Assembly (NCBI GenBank): GCA_965662045.1 | Contig: CBFIGE010000010.1 | Coordinates: forward strand, 1 to 64,000 | From: UBA3478 sp965662045 | Lineage (GTDB): Bacteria > Bacteroidota > Bacteroidia > Flavobacteriales > Flavobacteriaceae | Length of the DNA stretch: 64,000 nt | Direction: 5' to 3' | In this document: one piece after another, positions 1 to 6,829 of the stretch | Layout of the letters: every line of letters begins with the position of its first letter | Position numbering within the stretch: position 1 is the first letter of the stretch | Made by a program: the position numbers and the translations under genes | Notes under the pieces: model-generated | Databases searched by the model: none | What the model was told of the DNA's origin: nothing | What the model saw: only the letters and a program-made list of their open reading frames with translations

Positions 1-144
1 AAGTCGTACTGCTAAATCAACAGATGCATCAAAATTTGATTTGGTAATCTCTTTAACTAAAGCTGCGGCTTCGGTAAGTGAGTAAAGCTTAGAACTATCG
101 ATAAGCGCTCTAGCTTCTTTTTGTTTTTTTGTCAATTTTCCCAT
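1..144 (-). CDS. rplA: 50S ribosomal protein L1 (N-terminal part, runs off window)
   Basis: L1 (uL1) binds 23S rRNA at the L1 stalk and helps release deacylated tRNA. Only the first 48 codons are present; the gene leaves the window at base 1. The reading frame starts at an ATG at 144-142 and reads MGKLTKKQKEARALIDSS, which is the usual L1 N-terminus. It lies 15 nt downstream of rplK, the standard L11-L1 pair. L1 commonly represses this operon by binding its mRNA, but no target site could be judged here because most of the gene is outside the window. Confidence 0.93.
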   Translation of the reverse strand, partial: MGKLTKKQKEARALIDSSKLYSLTEAAALVKEITKSNFDASVDLAVRL

Positions 145-159
145 TACGTCAGTCGTTTA

Positions 160-597
160 TTAAAAAGGTTTAGTTCCAGAAACTTTGATACCCATAGATC
201 TTGCTGTACCAGCAATCATCATCATCGCAGACTCAACAGTGAAGGCATTTAAATCTACCATCTTGTCTTCTGCAATTCCTTTGATTTGATCCCAAGTAAC
301 CGAAGCAACTTTTGAACGATTAGGCTCACCTGAACCTTTTTTAACTTTTGCTGCTTCCAATAGCTGAACGGCCGCCGGAGGTGTTTTTACCACAAAGTCG
401 AAAGACTTATCAGTATAAACATTGATAACAACCGGTAAAACTTTACCAGCTTTATCCTGAGTTCTAGCATTAAACTGCTTACAGAACTCCATGATGTTTA
501 CACCTGCGGCACCTAAGGCGGGTCCAACCGGTGGCGATGGGTTCGCAGCACCTCCCCTAACTTGTAGCTTAACTACTTTACCTATTTCTTTTGCCAT
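160..597 (-). CDS. rplK: 50S ribosomal protein L11
   Basis: uL11 forms the base of the L7/L12 stalk, the GTPase-associated centre of the large subunit. The 145 residues are full length. The N-terminal domain carries the proline-rich VRGGAANPSPPVGPALG segment (about residues 14-30) that contacts 23S rRNA and thiopeptide antibiotics. The C-terminal RNA-binding domain ends with GTARSMGIKV. The gene lies between nusG (65 nt upstream) and rplA (15 nt downstream), the expected order for the secE-nusG-rplK-rplA block. Confidence 0.98.
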   Translation of the reverse strand: MAKEIGKVVKLQVRGGAANPSPPVGPALGAAGVNIMEFCKQFNARTQDKAGKVLPVVINVYTDKSFDFVVKTPPAAVQLLEAAKVKKGSGEPNRSKVASVTWDQIKGIAEDKMVDLNAFTVESAMMMIAGTARSMGIKVSGTKPF

Positions 598-662
598 AAT
601 TAATAATTAATCGTTTGCCGTTGCATTGTTGGAAGCGATACAACTGAGCGATTATGTAACAT

Positions 663-1214
663 TTATATTTTCTCTACTTGTAAATAACTCAATTCAAGAG
701 GTGTTCTTCGACCAAAAATCTTAACCATAACCTCAAGTTTGCGCTTTTCTTCGTTGATTTTCTCAATAGTTCCATTGAAACCATTGAAAGGACCATCAAC
801 CACCTTAACTGTTTCACCAAGCACAAATGGAATAGCAACATCATCAGCATTTAGTGCTAACTCATCAACTTTACCTAGCATTCGGTTCACCTCAGACTTA
901 CGCAATGGTACAGGATCTCCACCTTTGGTTTCACCTAAAAATCCAATGACATTCGTAATCGAACGAATAACGTGAACCATCTCACCACCTAAATTCGCCT
1001 TGATCATAATATATCCAGGAAAATAAGTGCGTTCTTTTTGAATTTTTTTACCGTTACGAATCTGAACAACCTTCTCTGTCGGAACAAGAACATCTTCAAG
1101 ATAATCACCCAAACCTTGGCGCTCAACCTCGGATTGAATATAACCTCTGATTTTATTCTCTTGTCCGCTTACCGCACGAACCACATACCATTTCTTTTCG
1201 AGTACCTCTGACAT
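663..1214 (-). CDS. nusG: Transcription termination/antitermination factor NusG
   Basis: NusG binds RNA polymerase, increases processivity and links it to Rho or the ribosome. The 183 residues show an N-terminal NGN domain (KKWYVVRAVSGQE, then TYFPGYIMI near residue 63) and a C-terminal KOW domain (VKVVDGPFNGFNGTIEKIN, about residues 135-153). The length is normal. It lies 15 nt after secE on the same strand, so the two are probably co-transcribed. Nothing unusual is visible. Confidence 0.97.
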   Translation of the reverse strand: MSEVLEKKWYVVRAVSGQENKIRGYIQSEVERQGLGDYLEDVLVPTEKVVQIRNGKKIQKERTYFPGYIMIKANLGGEMVHVIRSITNVIGFLGETKGGDPVPLRKSEVNRMLGKVDELALNADDVAIPFVLGETVKVVDGPFNGFNGTIEKINEEKRKLEVMVKIFGRRTPLELSYLQVEKI

Positions 1215-1229
1215 TGTTGTGCTTCGTTA

Positions 1230-1415
1230 TTATTTGATCAAACTAAAGTATACCTGAATCAAGCGGCTAAATACAGAGTCTACTCCCCAAGTCAATAGGG
1301 CAAAAAGGATTGAGAACACTGCAACAGTAACCATAAGGCTAGATGATTCTTGACGTGAAGGCCAAGAAACCTGGTTCTTTAATTCCTCTACTGATTCTTT
1401 GATATAATTAATCAT
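1230..1415 (-). CDS. secE: Preprotein translocase subunit SecE
   Basis: SecE is the small stabilising subunit of the SecYEG channel in the inner membrane. The 61-residue protein has the amphipathic motif ELKNQVSWPSRQES followed by a single membrane segment (MVTVAVFSILFALLTWGV). The frame stays open upstream to 1487, but that extension is only a translation of tRNA-Trp. The ATG at 1415 gives the normal short SecE beginning MINYIKESVEEL. It is encoded between tRNA-Trp and nusG, as is usual in bacteria. Confidence 0.95.
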   Translation of the reverse strand: MINYIKESVEELKNQVSWPSRQESSSLMVTVAVFSILFALLTWGVDSVFSRLIQVYFSLIK

Positions 1416-1457
1416 CTTTTCTTCGTCTATAATTGAGGCTAAGCCCCGTAATACTTG

Positions 1458-1530
1458 CACGGGAGGAGAGACTCGAACTCCCGACACCTGGTTTTGGAGA
1501 CCAGTGCTCTACCAACTGAGCTACACCCGT
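1458..1530 (-). tRNA. tRNA-Trp (anticodon CCA)
   Basis: On the minus strand this 73-nt stretch folds as a cloverleaf: D arm GCTC/GAGC, anticodon stem CTGGT/ACCAG around the loop CTCCAAA (anticodon CCA), and a T arm with TTCGAGT. The discriminator base is G. The 3' CCA is not encoded (GCAAG follows). The acceptor stem has a T-T mismatch at pair 6:67 (ACGGGTG against CTCCCGT). It lies between tuf and secE, a frequent bacterial arrangement. Confidence 0.95.
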
Positions 1531-1603
1531 TTGTAATACGCCAAAAGGTTTCTGCGAGATAACACCCACAGTAACCCTTTGACAATTACTATTACTTATA
1601 AGA

Positions 1604-2791
1604 TTAGTCTAAAATCTCAGTTACCTGACCAGCACCAACTGTACGACCTCCTTCACGAATCGCAAAACGTAAACCTACGTTTAATGCAATCGGCTGGATC
1701 AAATCAACAGTGATTGTCAAGTTATCTCCTGGCATAACCATCTCTACGCCATCAGGCAAGTTGATGTTACCAGTAACGTCAGTTGTTCTTACATAGAACT
1801 GTGGACGATAGTTATTGTGGAATGGAGTGTGTCTACCACCTTCTTCTTTTTTCAAGATATACACCTCAGCTTTGAACTTGGCGTGCGGAGTTACAGATCC
1901 TGGCTTACAAATAACCATTCCTCTTTTGATGTCTGTCTTTTCAATACCTCTAAGAAGGATACCAACGTTATCACCAGCTTCACCTCTATCAAGGATTTTA
2001 CGGAACATCTCAACTCCAGTAATTGTTGAAGATAATTTTTCAGCACCCATACCGATGATATCAACCGCGTCTCCAGTGTTAGAAACACCTGTCTCAATTC
2101 TACCTGTTGCCACTGTACCTCTACCAGTAATAGTGAAAACATCCTCGATAGGCATTAAGAAATCTTTATCTACATCACGAGCAGGAAGTTCAATCCAGCT
2201 ATCAACTGCAGCCATAAGCTCCATCACTGTATCAACCCATTTTTGCTCACCGTTAAGAGCTCCAAGTGCAGATCCTGATACTACAGGTCCTTCGTCACCA
2301 TCGTACTCGTAGAAAGACAAAAGTTCGCGAACTTCCATTTCAACAAGTTCTAATAACTCTTCATCATCTACCATATCTACTTTGTTCAAAAACACAACGA
2401 TTCTAGGAATACCAACCTGTCTTCCTAAAAGAATGTGCTCTCTAGTTTGTGGCATTGGTCCATCTGTTGCAGCAACAACAAGAATTGCACCATCCATTTG
2501 GGCCGCACCAGTTACCATGTTCTTCACGTAATCCGCGTGACCAGGACAATCAACGTGTGCATAGTGACGATTTTCAGTCTGGTATTCTACGTGAGAAGTA
2601 TTAATTGTGATTCCACGTTCTTTCTCTTCAGGAGCGTTATCAATTGAATCAAAACTTCTCAATTCAGAAAGACCTGCGTTAGCTAAAACGGTTGTGATAG
2701 CTGCAGTAAGAGTGGTTTTACCGTGATCTACGTGTCCAATAGTACCAATGTTTAAGTGGGGTTTGGAACGATCAAAAGTTTCCTTTGCCAT
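1604..2791 (-). CDS. tuf: Elongation factor Tu
   Basis: EF-Tu delivers aminoacyl-tRNA to the ribosomal A site using GTP. The 395-residue protein is full length. Visible G-domain motifs are GHVDHGKT (P loop, residues 19-26), DCPGH (about 81-85) and NKVD (about 136-139), followed by the two beta-barrel domains and the end EGGRTVGAGQVTEILD. It starts MAKETFDRSKPHLN. It is framed by tRNA genes, with tRNA-Thr(GGT) 89 nt upstream and tRNA-Trp downstream, so it may be made from a mixed tRNA-mRNA transcript. Only one tuf copy is present in the window. Confidence 0.99.
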   Translation of the reverse strand: MAKETFDRSKPHLNIGTIGHVDHGKTTLTAAITTVLANAGLSELRSFDSIDNAPEEKERGITINTSHVEYQTENRHYAHVDCPGHADYVKNMVTGAAQMDGAILVVAATDGPMPQTREHILLGRQVGIPRIVVFLNKVDMVDDEELLELVEMEVRELLSFYEYDGDEGPVVSGSALGALNGEQKWVDTVMELMAAVDSWIELPARDVDKDFLMPIEDVFTITGRGTVATGRIETGVSNTGDAVDIIGMGAEKLSSTITGVEMFRKILDRGEAGDNVGILLRGIEKTDIKRGMVICKPGSVTPHAKFKAEVYILKKEEGGRHTPFHNNYRPQFYVRTTDVTGNINLPDGVEMVMPGDNLTITVDLIQPIALNVGLRFAIREGGRTVGAGQVTEILD

Positions 2792-2880
2792 TTTAAATGA
2801 ATTTAATCTTAGTTTATATTAGTGTACAATTTTCTGTCAACTTTAAAAAAGGCTCTCTTATCATTTTCAATCTCTCATTG

Positions 2881-2952
2881 AGCCAATGACGGGATTTGAA
2901 CCCGTGACCTCTTCCTTACCAAGGAAACGCTCTACCCCTGAGCTACACCGGC
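2881..2952 (-). tRNA. tRNA-Thr (anticodon GGT)
   Basis: This is a 72-nt cloverleaf on the minus strand. The acceptor GCCGGTG pairs with CATTGGC (two G-T wobbles), the anticodon loop is TTGGTAA with anticodon GGT, and the T loop is TTCAAAT. The discriminator is T. It reads threonine codons ACC and ACU. It is the tRNA gene nearest to tuf in the Thr-Tyr-Gly-Thr cluster. Confidence 0.96.
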
Positions 2953-2993
2953 GTAAAGTGTTTAGCTTCCTGACAAGCAGGAAAAGACTTTAG

Positions 2994-3066
2994 AGCGGGA
3001 GACCGGGTTCGAACCGGCGACATTCAGCTTGGAAGGCTGACGCTCTACCAACTGAGCTACTCCCGC
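2994..3066 (-). tRNA. tRNA-Gly (anticodon TCC)
   Basis: This is a 73-nt cloverleaf on the minus strand. The acceptor GCGGGAG pairs with CTCCCGC, the anticodon stem TCAGC/GCTGA surrounds the loop CTTCCAA (anticodon TCC), and the T loop is TTCGAAC. The discriminator is T. It lies 41 nt upstream of tRNA-Thr(GGT) in transcription order. Confidence 0.96.
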
Positions 3067-3095
3067 TTTTAATTTCAATATTTCAAACTCATTTG

Positions 3096-3178
3096 TGGGG
3101 AGAGCAGGATTCGAACCTGCGAAGGTAAAAACCAACAGATTTACAGTCTGTCCTCGTTGGCCGCTTGAGTATCTCCCC
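3096..3178 (-). tRNA. tRNA-Tyr (anticodon GTA)
   Basis: This is an 83-nt class II tRNA with a long variable arm on the minus strand. The acceptor GGGGAGA pairs with TCTCCCC. The anticodon stem CAGA/TCTG surrounds the loop CTGTAAA (anticodon GTA), and the T arm is GCAGG-TTCGAAT-CCTGC. The discriminator is A. It lies between tRNA-Thr(TGT) and tRNA-Gly. Confidence 0.96.
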
Positions 3179-3218
3179 TCAAAACGTTCTTTTTGCCTAG
3201 ACTTCCTCCACATATTGG

Positions 3219-3292
3219 AGCCGGTGGAGGGACTCGAACCCACGACCTGCTGATTACAAATCAGCTGCTCTAGCCAGCTGAGCTACACCGGC
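3219..3292 (-). tRNA. tRNA-Thr (anticodon TGT)
   Basis: This is a 74-nt cloverleaf on the minus strand. The acceptor GCCGGTG pairs with CACCGGC, the anticodon stem GCTGA/TCAGC surrounds the loop TTTGTAA (anticodon TGT), and the T loop is TTCGAGT. It is the first tRNA of the cluster in transcription order, so the cluster's promoter should lie between it and hpf. Confidence 0.96.
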
Positions 3293-3311
3293 AAAATCTC
3301 GACTTCTTTCA

Positions 3312-3340
3312 CAAAAAAAGTCCGCTATTTCTAACGGACT
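3312..3340 (-). terminator. Intrinsic-terminator-like hairpin between hpf and the tRNA cluster
   Basis: On the minus strand AGTCCG and CGGACT form a 6-bp stem around a 10-nt loop and are followed by seven T residues. This fits an intrinsic terminator for the upstream hpf transcript. A -7-like box lies directly upstream of the stem, so the hairpin could instead be the first element of the tRNA-tuf transcript. Confidence 0.55.
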
Positions 3341-3341
3341 G

Positions 3342-3349
3342 CAAATGTA
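3342..3349 (-). promoter_or_regulatory. Possible -7 promoter box (TACATTTG) for the tRNA-tuf transcript
   Basis: The minus strand reads TACATTTG, an exact match to the Bacteroidota -7 consensus TAnnTTTG, about 50 nt upstream of tRNA-Thr(TGT). I found no convincing TTTG at the -33 position. A start point 5-7 nt downstream would lie inside the hairpin just described. Confidence 0.4.
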
Positions 3350-3391
3350 GAGAAAAGTTTTTTTTAAATGAAACATTTTCATGATAAAAAA

Positions 3392-3694
3392 TCACACCAT
3401 GGATTTGGCTTTCTCTTTATGCTTTATCAGCAGTCTTTCAACTGCGCCAGATGCGGTATCAATAGCCTCTTCGAATGATTTGCATTGTTTTTTAACGACG
3501 ATTTGTTCTCCTGGAATTTTCACATCGATTTCAGCAAATTTATTCTCCTTCTCAGAACTATTTTCAATTTTCATTACAAGTTCAACTTTTACAATTCCGT
3601 CATGGAACTTTAGGAGCTTCTCTAACCGCTTGTGGCTAAAATCTATAAGTTCTCCTTTGGGATTGAAATTTCTAGTTTGAATGTTGACATTCAT
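3392..3694 (-). CDS. hpf: Ribosome hibernation-promoting factor (HPF/RaiA family, short form)
   Basis: Proteins of this family bind the 30S decoding centre in stationary phase and inactivate or dimerise ribosomes. The 100-residue protein has the family pattern: N-terminal strand MNVNIQTRNFNPKGELIDF, a helix KRLEKLLKFHDGIVKVELVM, and a second helix CKSFEEAIDTASGAVERLLIKHKEK. It lacks the C-terminal dimerisation domain of long HPF, so it is a short-type protein. It lies downstream of the Xer recombinase and upstream of the tRNA-tuf block, which suits a translation-related role. Confidence 0.9.
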   Translation of the reverse strand: MNVNIQTRNFNPKGELIDFSHKRLEKLLKFHDGIVKVELVMKIENSSEKENKFAEIDVKIPGEQIVVKKQCKSFEEAIDTASGAVERLLIKHKEKAKSMV

Positions 3695-3730
3695 AGGCTG
3701 CAGTATTTAAGGTTAAACATACTATCAGCA

Positions 3731-4645
3731 TCAATCATTTTTACCCCTTGGATGCGCATTTTTGTGAACTTCCTTGAGGAGCTCGATATCCGCGTGTGTA
3801 TAAATCTGCGTTGCGGCCAACGAACTGTGACCTAGTAACTCTTTGACAGAATTAATATCTGCTCCGTTTTGTAAAAGATGTGTCGCAAAAGTGTGCCTCA
3901 AAACATGAGGGCTTTTTTTGATCTTTACTGATACTTTATTAAGATACGCATTTACGATGCGATTTACAAGATTAGGATACATTTTTTGCCCCTTGCCGGT
4001 AAGAAAAAGATAAGAGGCTGAGAAACCTTCGAAAAGATTATTTCTCACATTTAAATATTTAGATAATCGATTAGAAGTGTGATGTATAAGCGGTATGTAG
4101 CGTTCTTTATTTCGTTTACCGAGCACTTTGATTGTTCTAGCACTTAAATCGACATCAATAAGCTTTAAGTGAATCAATTCTGATTTTCGAAGACCGGTGC
4201 TATAGAGTAACTCTAAGATTGTCATATCTCTCAGCTGCTCATAGTTTTCATCATCAATTTCGAGATTGAATAGCGCATTTATCTCTTCTTTTGAAAACGG
4301 TAGCATTGTCTTTTTTTCAAACTTTAAAGACTTGTGATTCTCCATGGGATTTTGTGAAATCCATCCTTTGTTTAAGGCAAATCTGAAATACGAATTTAAG
4401 GCTGCAGTTTTTCGATTAATACTACTATGGCTCAATTGCTGTCGCATTAAATGAATCAACCAAACTCTCAATTTACTATAGCTTAACGTATTGATATTTT
4501 CAAATGATATGCCTTCGCATTCAAGAATGTGCAAACAATTCGTCAAATCACTTTGATAAGCCTTGATTGTATGAACCGATAAATTCTTTTGTACGTTTAA
4601 AAATTCAAAATATTCAGTGAGAAAAGCTTGATTTCTAGTTTCCAA
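3731..4645 (-). CDS. xerC: Tyrosine recombinase, XerC/XerD type
   Basis: Xer recombinases resolve chromosome dimers at dif sites. The 304-residue length is normal for the family. An N-terminal SAM-like core-binding domain (about residues 1-100) precedes the catalytic domain with the full set: Arg153 (TGLRKSELIHL), His247 and Arg250 (HVLRHTFATHLL), His273 (LLGHSSL) and nucleophile Tyr282 (QIYTHAD). No integrase-associated features, att repeats or phage genes surround it, and rpsU and hpf flank it, so it is a housekeeping enzyme. Whether it acts as XerC, XerD or alone cannot be told from this window. Confidence 0.9.
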   Translation of the reverse strand: METRNQAFLTEYFEFLNVQKNLSVHTIKAYQSDLTNCLHILECEGISFENINTLSYSKLRVWLIHLMRQQLSHSSINRKTAALNSYFRFALNKGWISQNPMENHKSLKFEKKTMLPFSKEEINALFNLEIDDENYEQLRDMTILELLYSTGLRKSELIHLKLIDVDLSARTIKVLGKRNKERYIPLIHHTSNRLSKYLNVRNNLFEGFSASYLFLTGKGQKMYPNLVNRIVNAYLNKVSVKIKKSPHVLRHTFATHLLQNGADINSVKELLGHSSLAATQIYTHADIELLKEVHKNAHPRGKND

Positions 4646-4671
4646 TAGATTCCTTTATAGGGTACTAAAAT

Positions 4672-4702
4672 AAAAAAATCCCAAACTTTAAAGGCTTGGG
4701 AT
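4672..4702 (-). terminator. Intrinsic terminator downstream of rpsU
   Basis: On the minus strand ATCCCAA pairs with TTGGGAT (7 bp, extendable by one A-T) around an 11-nt loop, followed by a run of T residues (4677-4672). It lies 24 nt after the rpsU stop and before the recombinase start, so it should end most rpsU transcripts and lower read-through into the recombinase gene. Confidence 0.8.
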
Positions 4703-4726
4703 TCTATATCTAGTTCAAAGACAAGT

Positions 4727-4921
4727 TTAAATTTGTTCTTGATCTCTTAATGTTTGAATATACTGCGCTTTTTGAACTTCTGCTCTTCTGCGCACCGAAG
4801 GTTTAGTAAACTGCTGTCTACCCCTTAATTGACGCATAGTGCCTGTTCTATCGAACTTGCGCTTGAATCTCTTAAGAGCTCTATCTATATTTTCACCGTC
4901 TTTTACTGGAATAATTAACAT
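4727..4921 (-). CDS. rpsU: 30S ribosomal protein S21
   Basis: bS21 sits near the 3' end of 16S rRNA and affects initiation. The 64-residue basic protein has the typical start MLIIPVKDGENIDRALKRFK and the RG-rich middle MRQLRGRQQF. In Flavobacterium ribosomes bS21 helps hide the anti-Shine-Dalgarno sequence, and rpsU is known there as an exceptional gene with a strong Shine-Dalgarno sequence. This copy has one too (separate entry), so autoregulation by free bS21 is likely. A terminator follows the gene. Confidence 0.96.
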   Translation of the reverse strand: MLIIPVKDGENIDRALKRFKRKFDRTGTMRQLRGRQQFTKPSVRRRAEVQKAQYIQTLRDQEQI

Positions 4922-4926
4922 TAAAG

Positions 4927-4936
4927 CACCTCCTTT
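4927..4936 (-). promoter_or_regulatory. Very strong Shine-Dalgarno sequence of rpsU
   Basis: The minus strand reads AAAGGAGGTG, then CTTTA, then the rpsU ATG. That is nearly the full complement of the 16S anti-Shine-Dalgarno at good spacing (7 nt between GGAGG and ATG). Most other starts examined in this window lack such a sequence. This fits the known bS21-dependent control of rpsU translation in Flavobacterium. Confidence 0.85.
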
Positions 4937-4952
4937 CTTTATTATTAGGTTG

Positions 4953-4960
4953 CAAATATA
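4953..4960 (-). promoter_or_regulatory. -7 promoter box of rpsU (TATATTTG)
   Basis: The minus strand reads TATATTTG, an exact TAnnTTTG match, 31 nt before the rpsU ATG. The expected start point leaves a leader of roughly 25 nt that includes the strong Shine-Dalgarno sequence. I did not find a clear -33 element. Confidence 0.55.
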
Positions 4961-4983
4961 AAACTAAATTATACTTATACCAG

Positions 4984-6123
4984 CTATTTTAGAATATTTT
5001 TTGAAATCACTACTTTTTGGATTTCTGATGTACCTTCACCTATAGTACAGAGTTTTGCATCTCTATAGAACTTTTCTACAGGAAAGTCCTTGAGATAGCC
5101 ATAACCACCATGAATTTGTATAGCATCATTGGCTATTTTGACACAGCTATCTGAAGCATATAATTTACAGATTGCTGAATTCAAGGTCATCTTGCGCTTT
5201 TCATTTTTCAAAAAAGCAGCCTTGTGCAATAACAATTCTGCAGCCTCTATTTCTACACACATATCGGCAAGTTTAAAAGAAACTCCTTGAAACTCGGAAA
5301 TGGGTTTGCCAAATTGCGTTCTTTCCTTAGCATATTTAAGTGAGGCTTCGTAAGCGCCTTTAGATATACCTAGCGCTAATGCTCCGATTGAAATTCTTCC
5401 TCCATCTAGAATTTTCATAGACTGAATGAACCCATCACCTATTTCCCCTAGAACATTTTCATCAGGTATTCTGCAATTTTCAAAAATCATTTCTGCAGTT
5501 TCTGAAGCTCTCATGCCTAATTTATCCTCTTTTTTGCCGTGAGTAAAACCTGGAGTTCCTCGTTCTACAACGAAAGCCGACATTCCGCGAGAATCACCTT
5601 TTTCTCCAGTTCTTGCAATCACCACAGCTATTTCTCCGCTTTTACCATGTGTAATGAAATTTTTTGCTCCGTTGAGAACCCAATGTTCACCTTCTTTAAC
5701 GGCTGTCGTGGCCATTCCACCAGCATCACTACCAGTATTGTGCTCGGTAATTCCCCAAGCGCCAATCCATTCACCAGAAGCCAATTTAGGCAACCATCTC
5801 TCTCTTTGCTCTTCATTCCCGAATTCATAAATATGGTTAGTACAAAGTGAATTATGAGCAGCAATTGATAAGCCTATGGAAGGATCTATTTTTGTGATTT
5901 CTTCTATAATAGAAATGTACTCGTGATAAGAAAGGCCTGCACCACCATACATTTCAGGTATTAAGATTCCCATAAAGCCATACTCACCTGCCTTGTGCAA
6001 TACTTCTTTTGGGAAAAATTGAGTCTCGTCCCAATCTCTAACATTTGGTGCTAAATATTGTTGCGCAAATTGCTTTGCTGATTCGGCCACTAGGCGTTGA
6101 GTTTCTGAATAATCAAAATTCAT
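4984..6123 (-). CDS. Acyl-CoA dehydrogenase
   Basis: This FAD enzyme catalyses alpha,beta-dehydrogenation of acyl-CoA in fatty-acid or branched-chain degradation. The 379 residues cover the whole family fold, with signatures WGITEHNTGSDAGGM (FAD/substrate loop) and IQIHGGYGYLKDFPVEKFYR near the C-terminus. The catalytic Glu is in CTIGEGTSEIQ. I chose the ATG at 6123 because the protein then begins MNFDYSETQ, the family start, and AAAAGGAG lies just before it. An in-frame ATG at 6147 overlaps the upstream stop as ATGA and would add 8 residues. Chain-length specificity cannot be read from the sequence. Confidence 0.93.
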   Translation of the reverse strand: MNFDYSETQRLVAESAKQFAQQYLAPNVRDWDETQFFPKEVLHKAGEYGFMGILIPEMYGGAGLSYHEYISIIEEITKIDPSIGLSIAAHNSLCTNHIYEFGNEEQRERWLPKLASGEWIGAWGITEHNTGSDAGGMATTAVKEGEHWVLNGAKNFITHGKSGEIAVVIARTGEKGDSRGMSAFVVERGTPGFTHGKKEDKLGMRASETAEMIFENCRIPDENVLGEIGDGFIQSMKILDGGRISIGALALGISKGAYEASLKYAKERTQFGKPISEFQGVSFKLADMCVEIEAAELLLHKAAFLKNEKRKMTLNSAICKLYASDSCVKIANDAIQIHGGYGYLKDFPVEKFYRDAKLCTIGEGTSEIQKVVISKNILK

Positions 6124-6143
6124 AACTCCTTTTAATTCTGTAA

Positions 6144-6815
6144 TCATAACTCTAGCTTTGTATACAAATATAAAAGATAAAAATCATATTTGTTTAATCT
6201 TTTTTTAAAAAAGTTAGTCAAACTGTCTACTGACTCGGTACTTCTTTTTGTTCTAAATTCTAAATAATCATCAATTAAATTTTCACTCAAAAATGGATAT
6301 CGTCTCAATTCATACGAATTTGCATCTTCAAGACTAATCTTTTTAACCATTGATAAATCTAAAATAAAATACTTCTTTATACTATCCACTATATTTTCGT
6401 TTAAACCATAAACTGCGCTTATTTGATCGATATCTACAAATCCTCCAAGTCTTTTTCTGAATTTCACAATTCTGTTTGAATAAACAGAACCAATTCCCTG
6501 AATACGTTTTAATTGTGTAGTATCTGCACTATTAATTTCACCTAAAAGTTTATGGGCTTGATTTTTGTTGTCTAGACCAATTGTCTTTCTTGTTTGTTGA
6601 ATTGCTGTGGGAAAATTTGACGTTTTTTGGCCAATTGAATTTGATTTTGGGTTTGAATCAAGCACAAGGACCTGAATCGTATAACGAGGCTTAGCCAGTT
6701 GTACTATTTTAACTATTTCTCGTTTTAGATGAAATAAAAGGAATAAAACCAGCAGTACTAAAAAAATTCCCTTTCGTTCATGAGAATTGAAGCGAAAGGG
6801 AATTTTATATTTCAT
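6144..6815 (-). CDS. Membrane-anchored helix-hairpin-helix (ComEA-like) protein
   Basis: This 223-residue protein has an N-terminal membrane segment (about residues 15-33, GIFLVLLVLFLLFHL) and a ComEA-type helix-hairpin-helix region at roughly residues 95-150 (INSADTTQLKRIQGIGSVYS, then RIVKFRKRLGGFVDIDQI). A second, degenerate repeat of the same pattern follows (LEDANSYELRRYPFLSENLI). Such proteins bind DNA non-specifically and in some bacteria take part in DNA uptake; that role is inferred only. It lies 14 nt downstream of the AGCS symporter and overlaps the acyl-CoA dehydrogenase region by 4 nt if the latter's longer start is used. Confidence 0.8.
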   Translation of the reverse strand: MKYKIPFRFNSHERKGIFLVLLVLFLLFHLKREIVKIVQLAKPRYTIQVLVLDSNPKSNSIGQKTSNFPTAIQQTRKTIGLDNKNQAHKLLGEINSADTTQLKRIQGIGSVYSNRIVKFRKRLGGFVDIDQISAVYGLNENIVDSIKKYFILDLSMVKKISLEDANSYELRRYPFLSENLIDDYLEFRTKRSTESVDSLTNFFKKRLNKYDFYLLYLYTKLEL

Positions 6816-6829
6816 TCAAAAACTAAATG

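Noticed and set aside
1416..1487. Extended N-terminus for SecE
   Set aside because: The added residues are a translation of the tRNA-Trp gene, and the short start at 1415 matches the family.
2962..3243. A 93-codon minus-strand frame through the tRNA cluster
   Set aside because: It is a read-through of three tRNA genes and has no coding features.
3367..3381. Short inverted repeat ATGAAA-CAT-TTTCAT near the end of hpf
   Set aside because: The 6-bp AT-rich stem with a 3-nt loop is weak and common by chance in such AT-rich sequence.
3731..4645. The tyrosine recombinase as mark of an integrated element
   Set aside because: It lies among core translation genes, there are no att-like direct repeats, phage genes or composition change, and the length and motifs are those of chromosomal Xer proteins.
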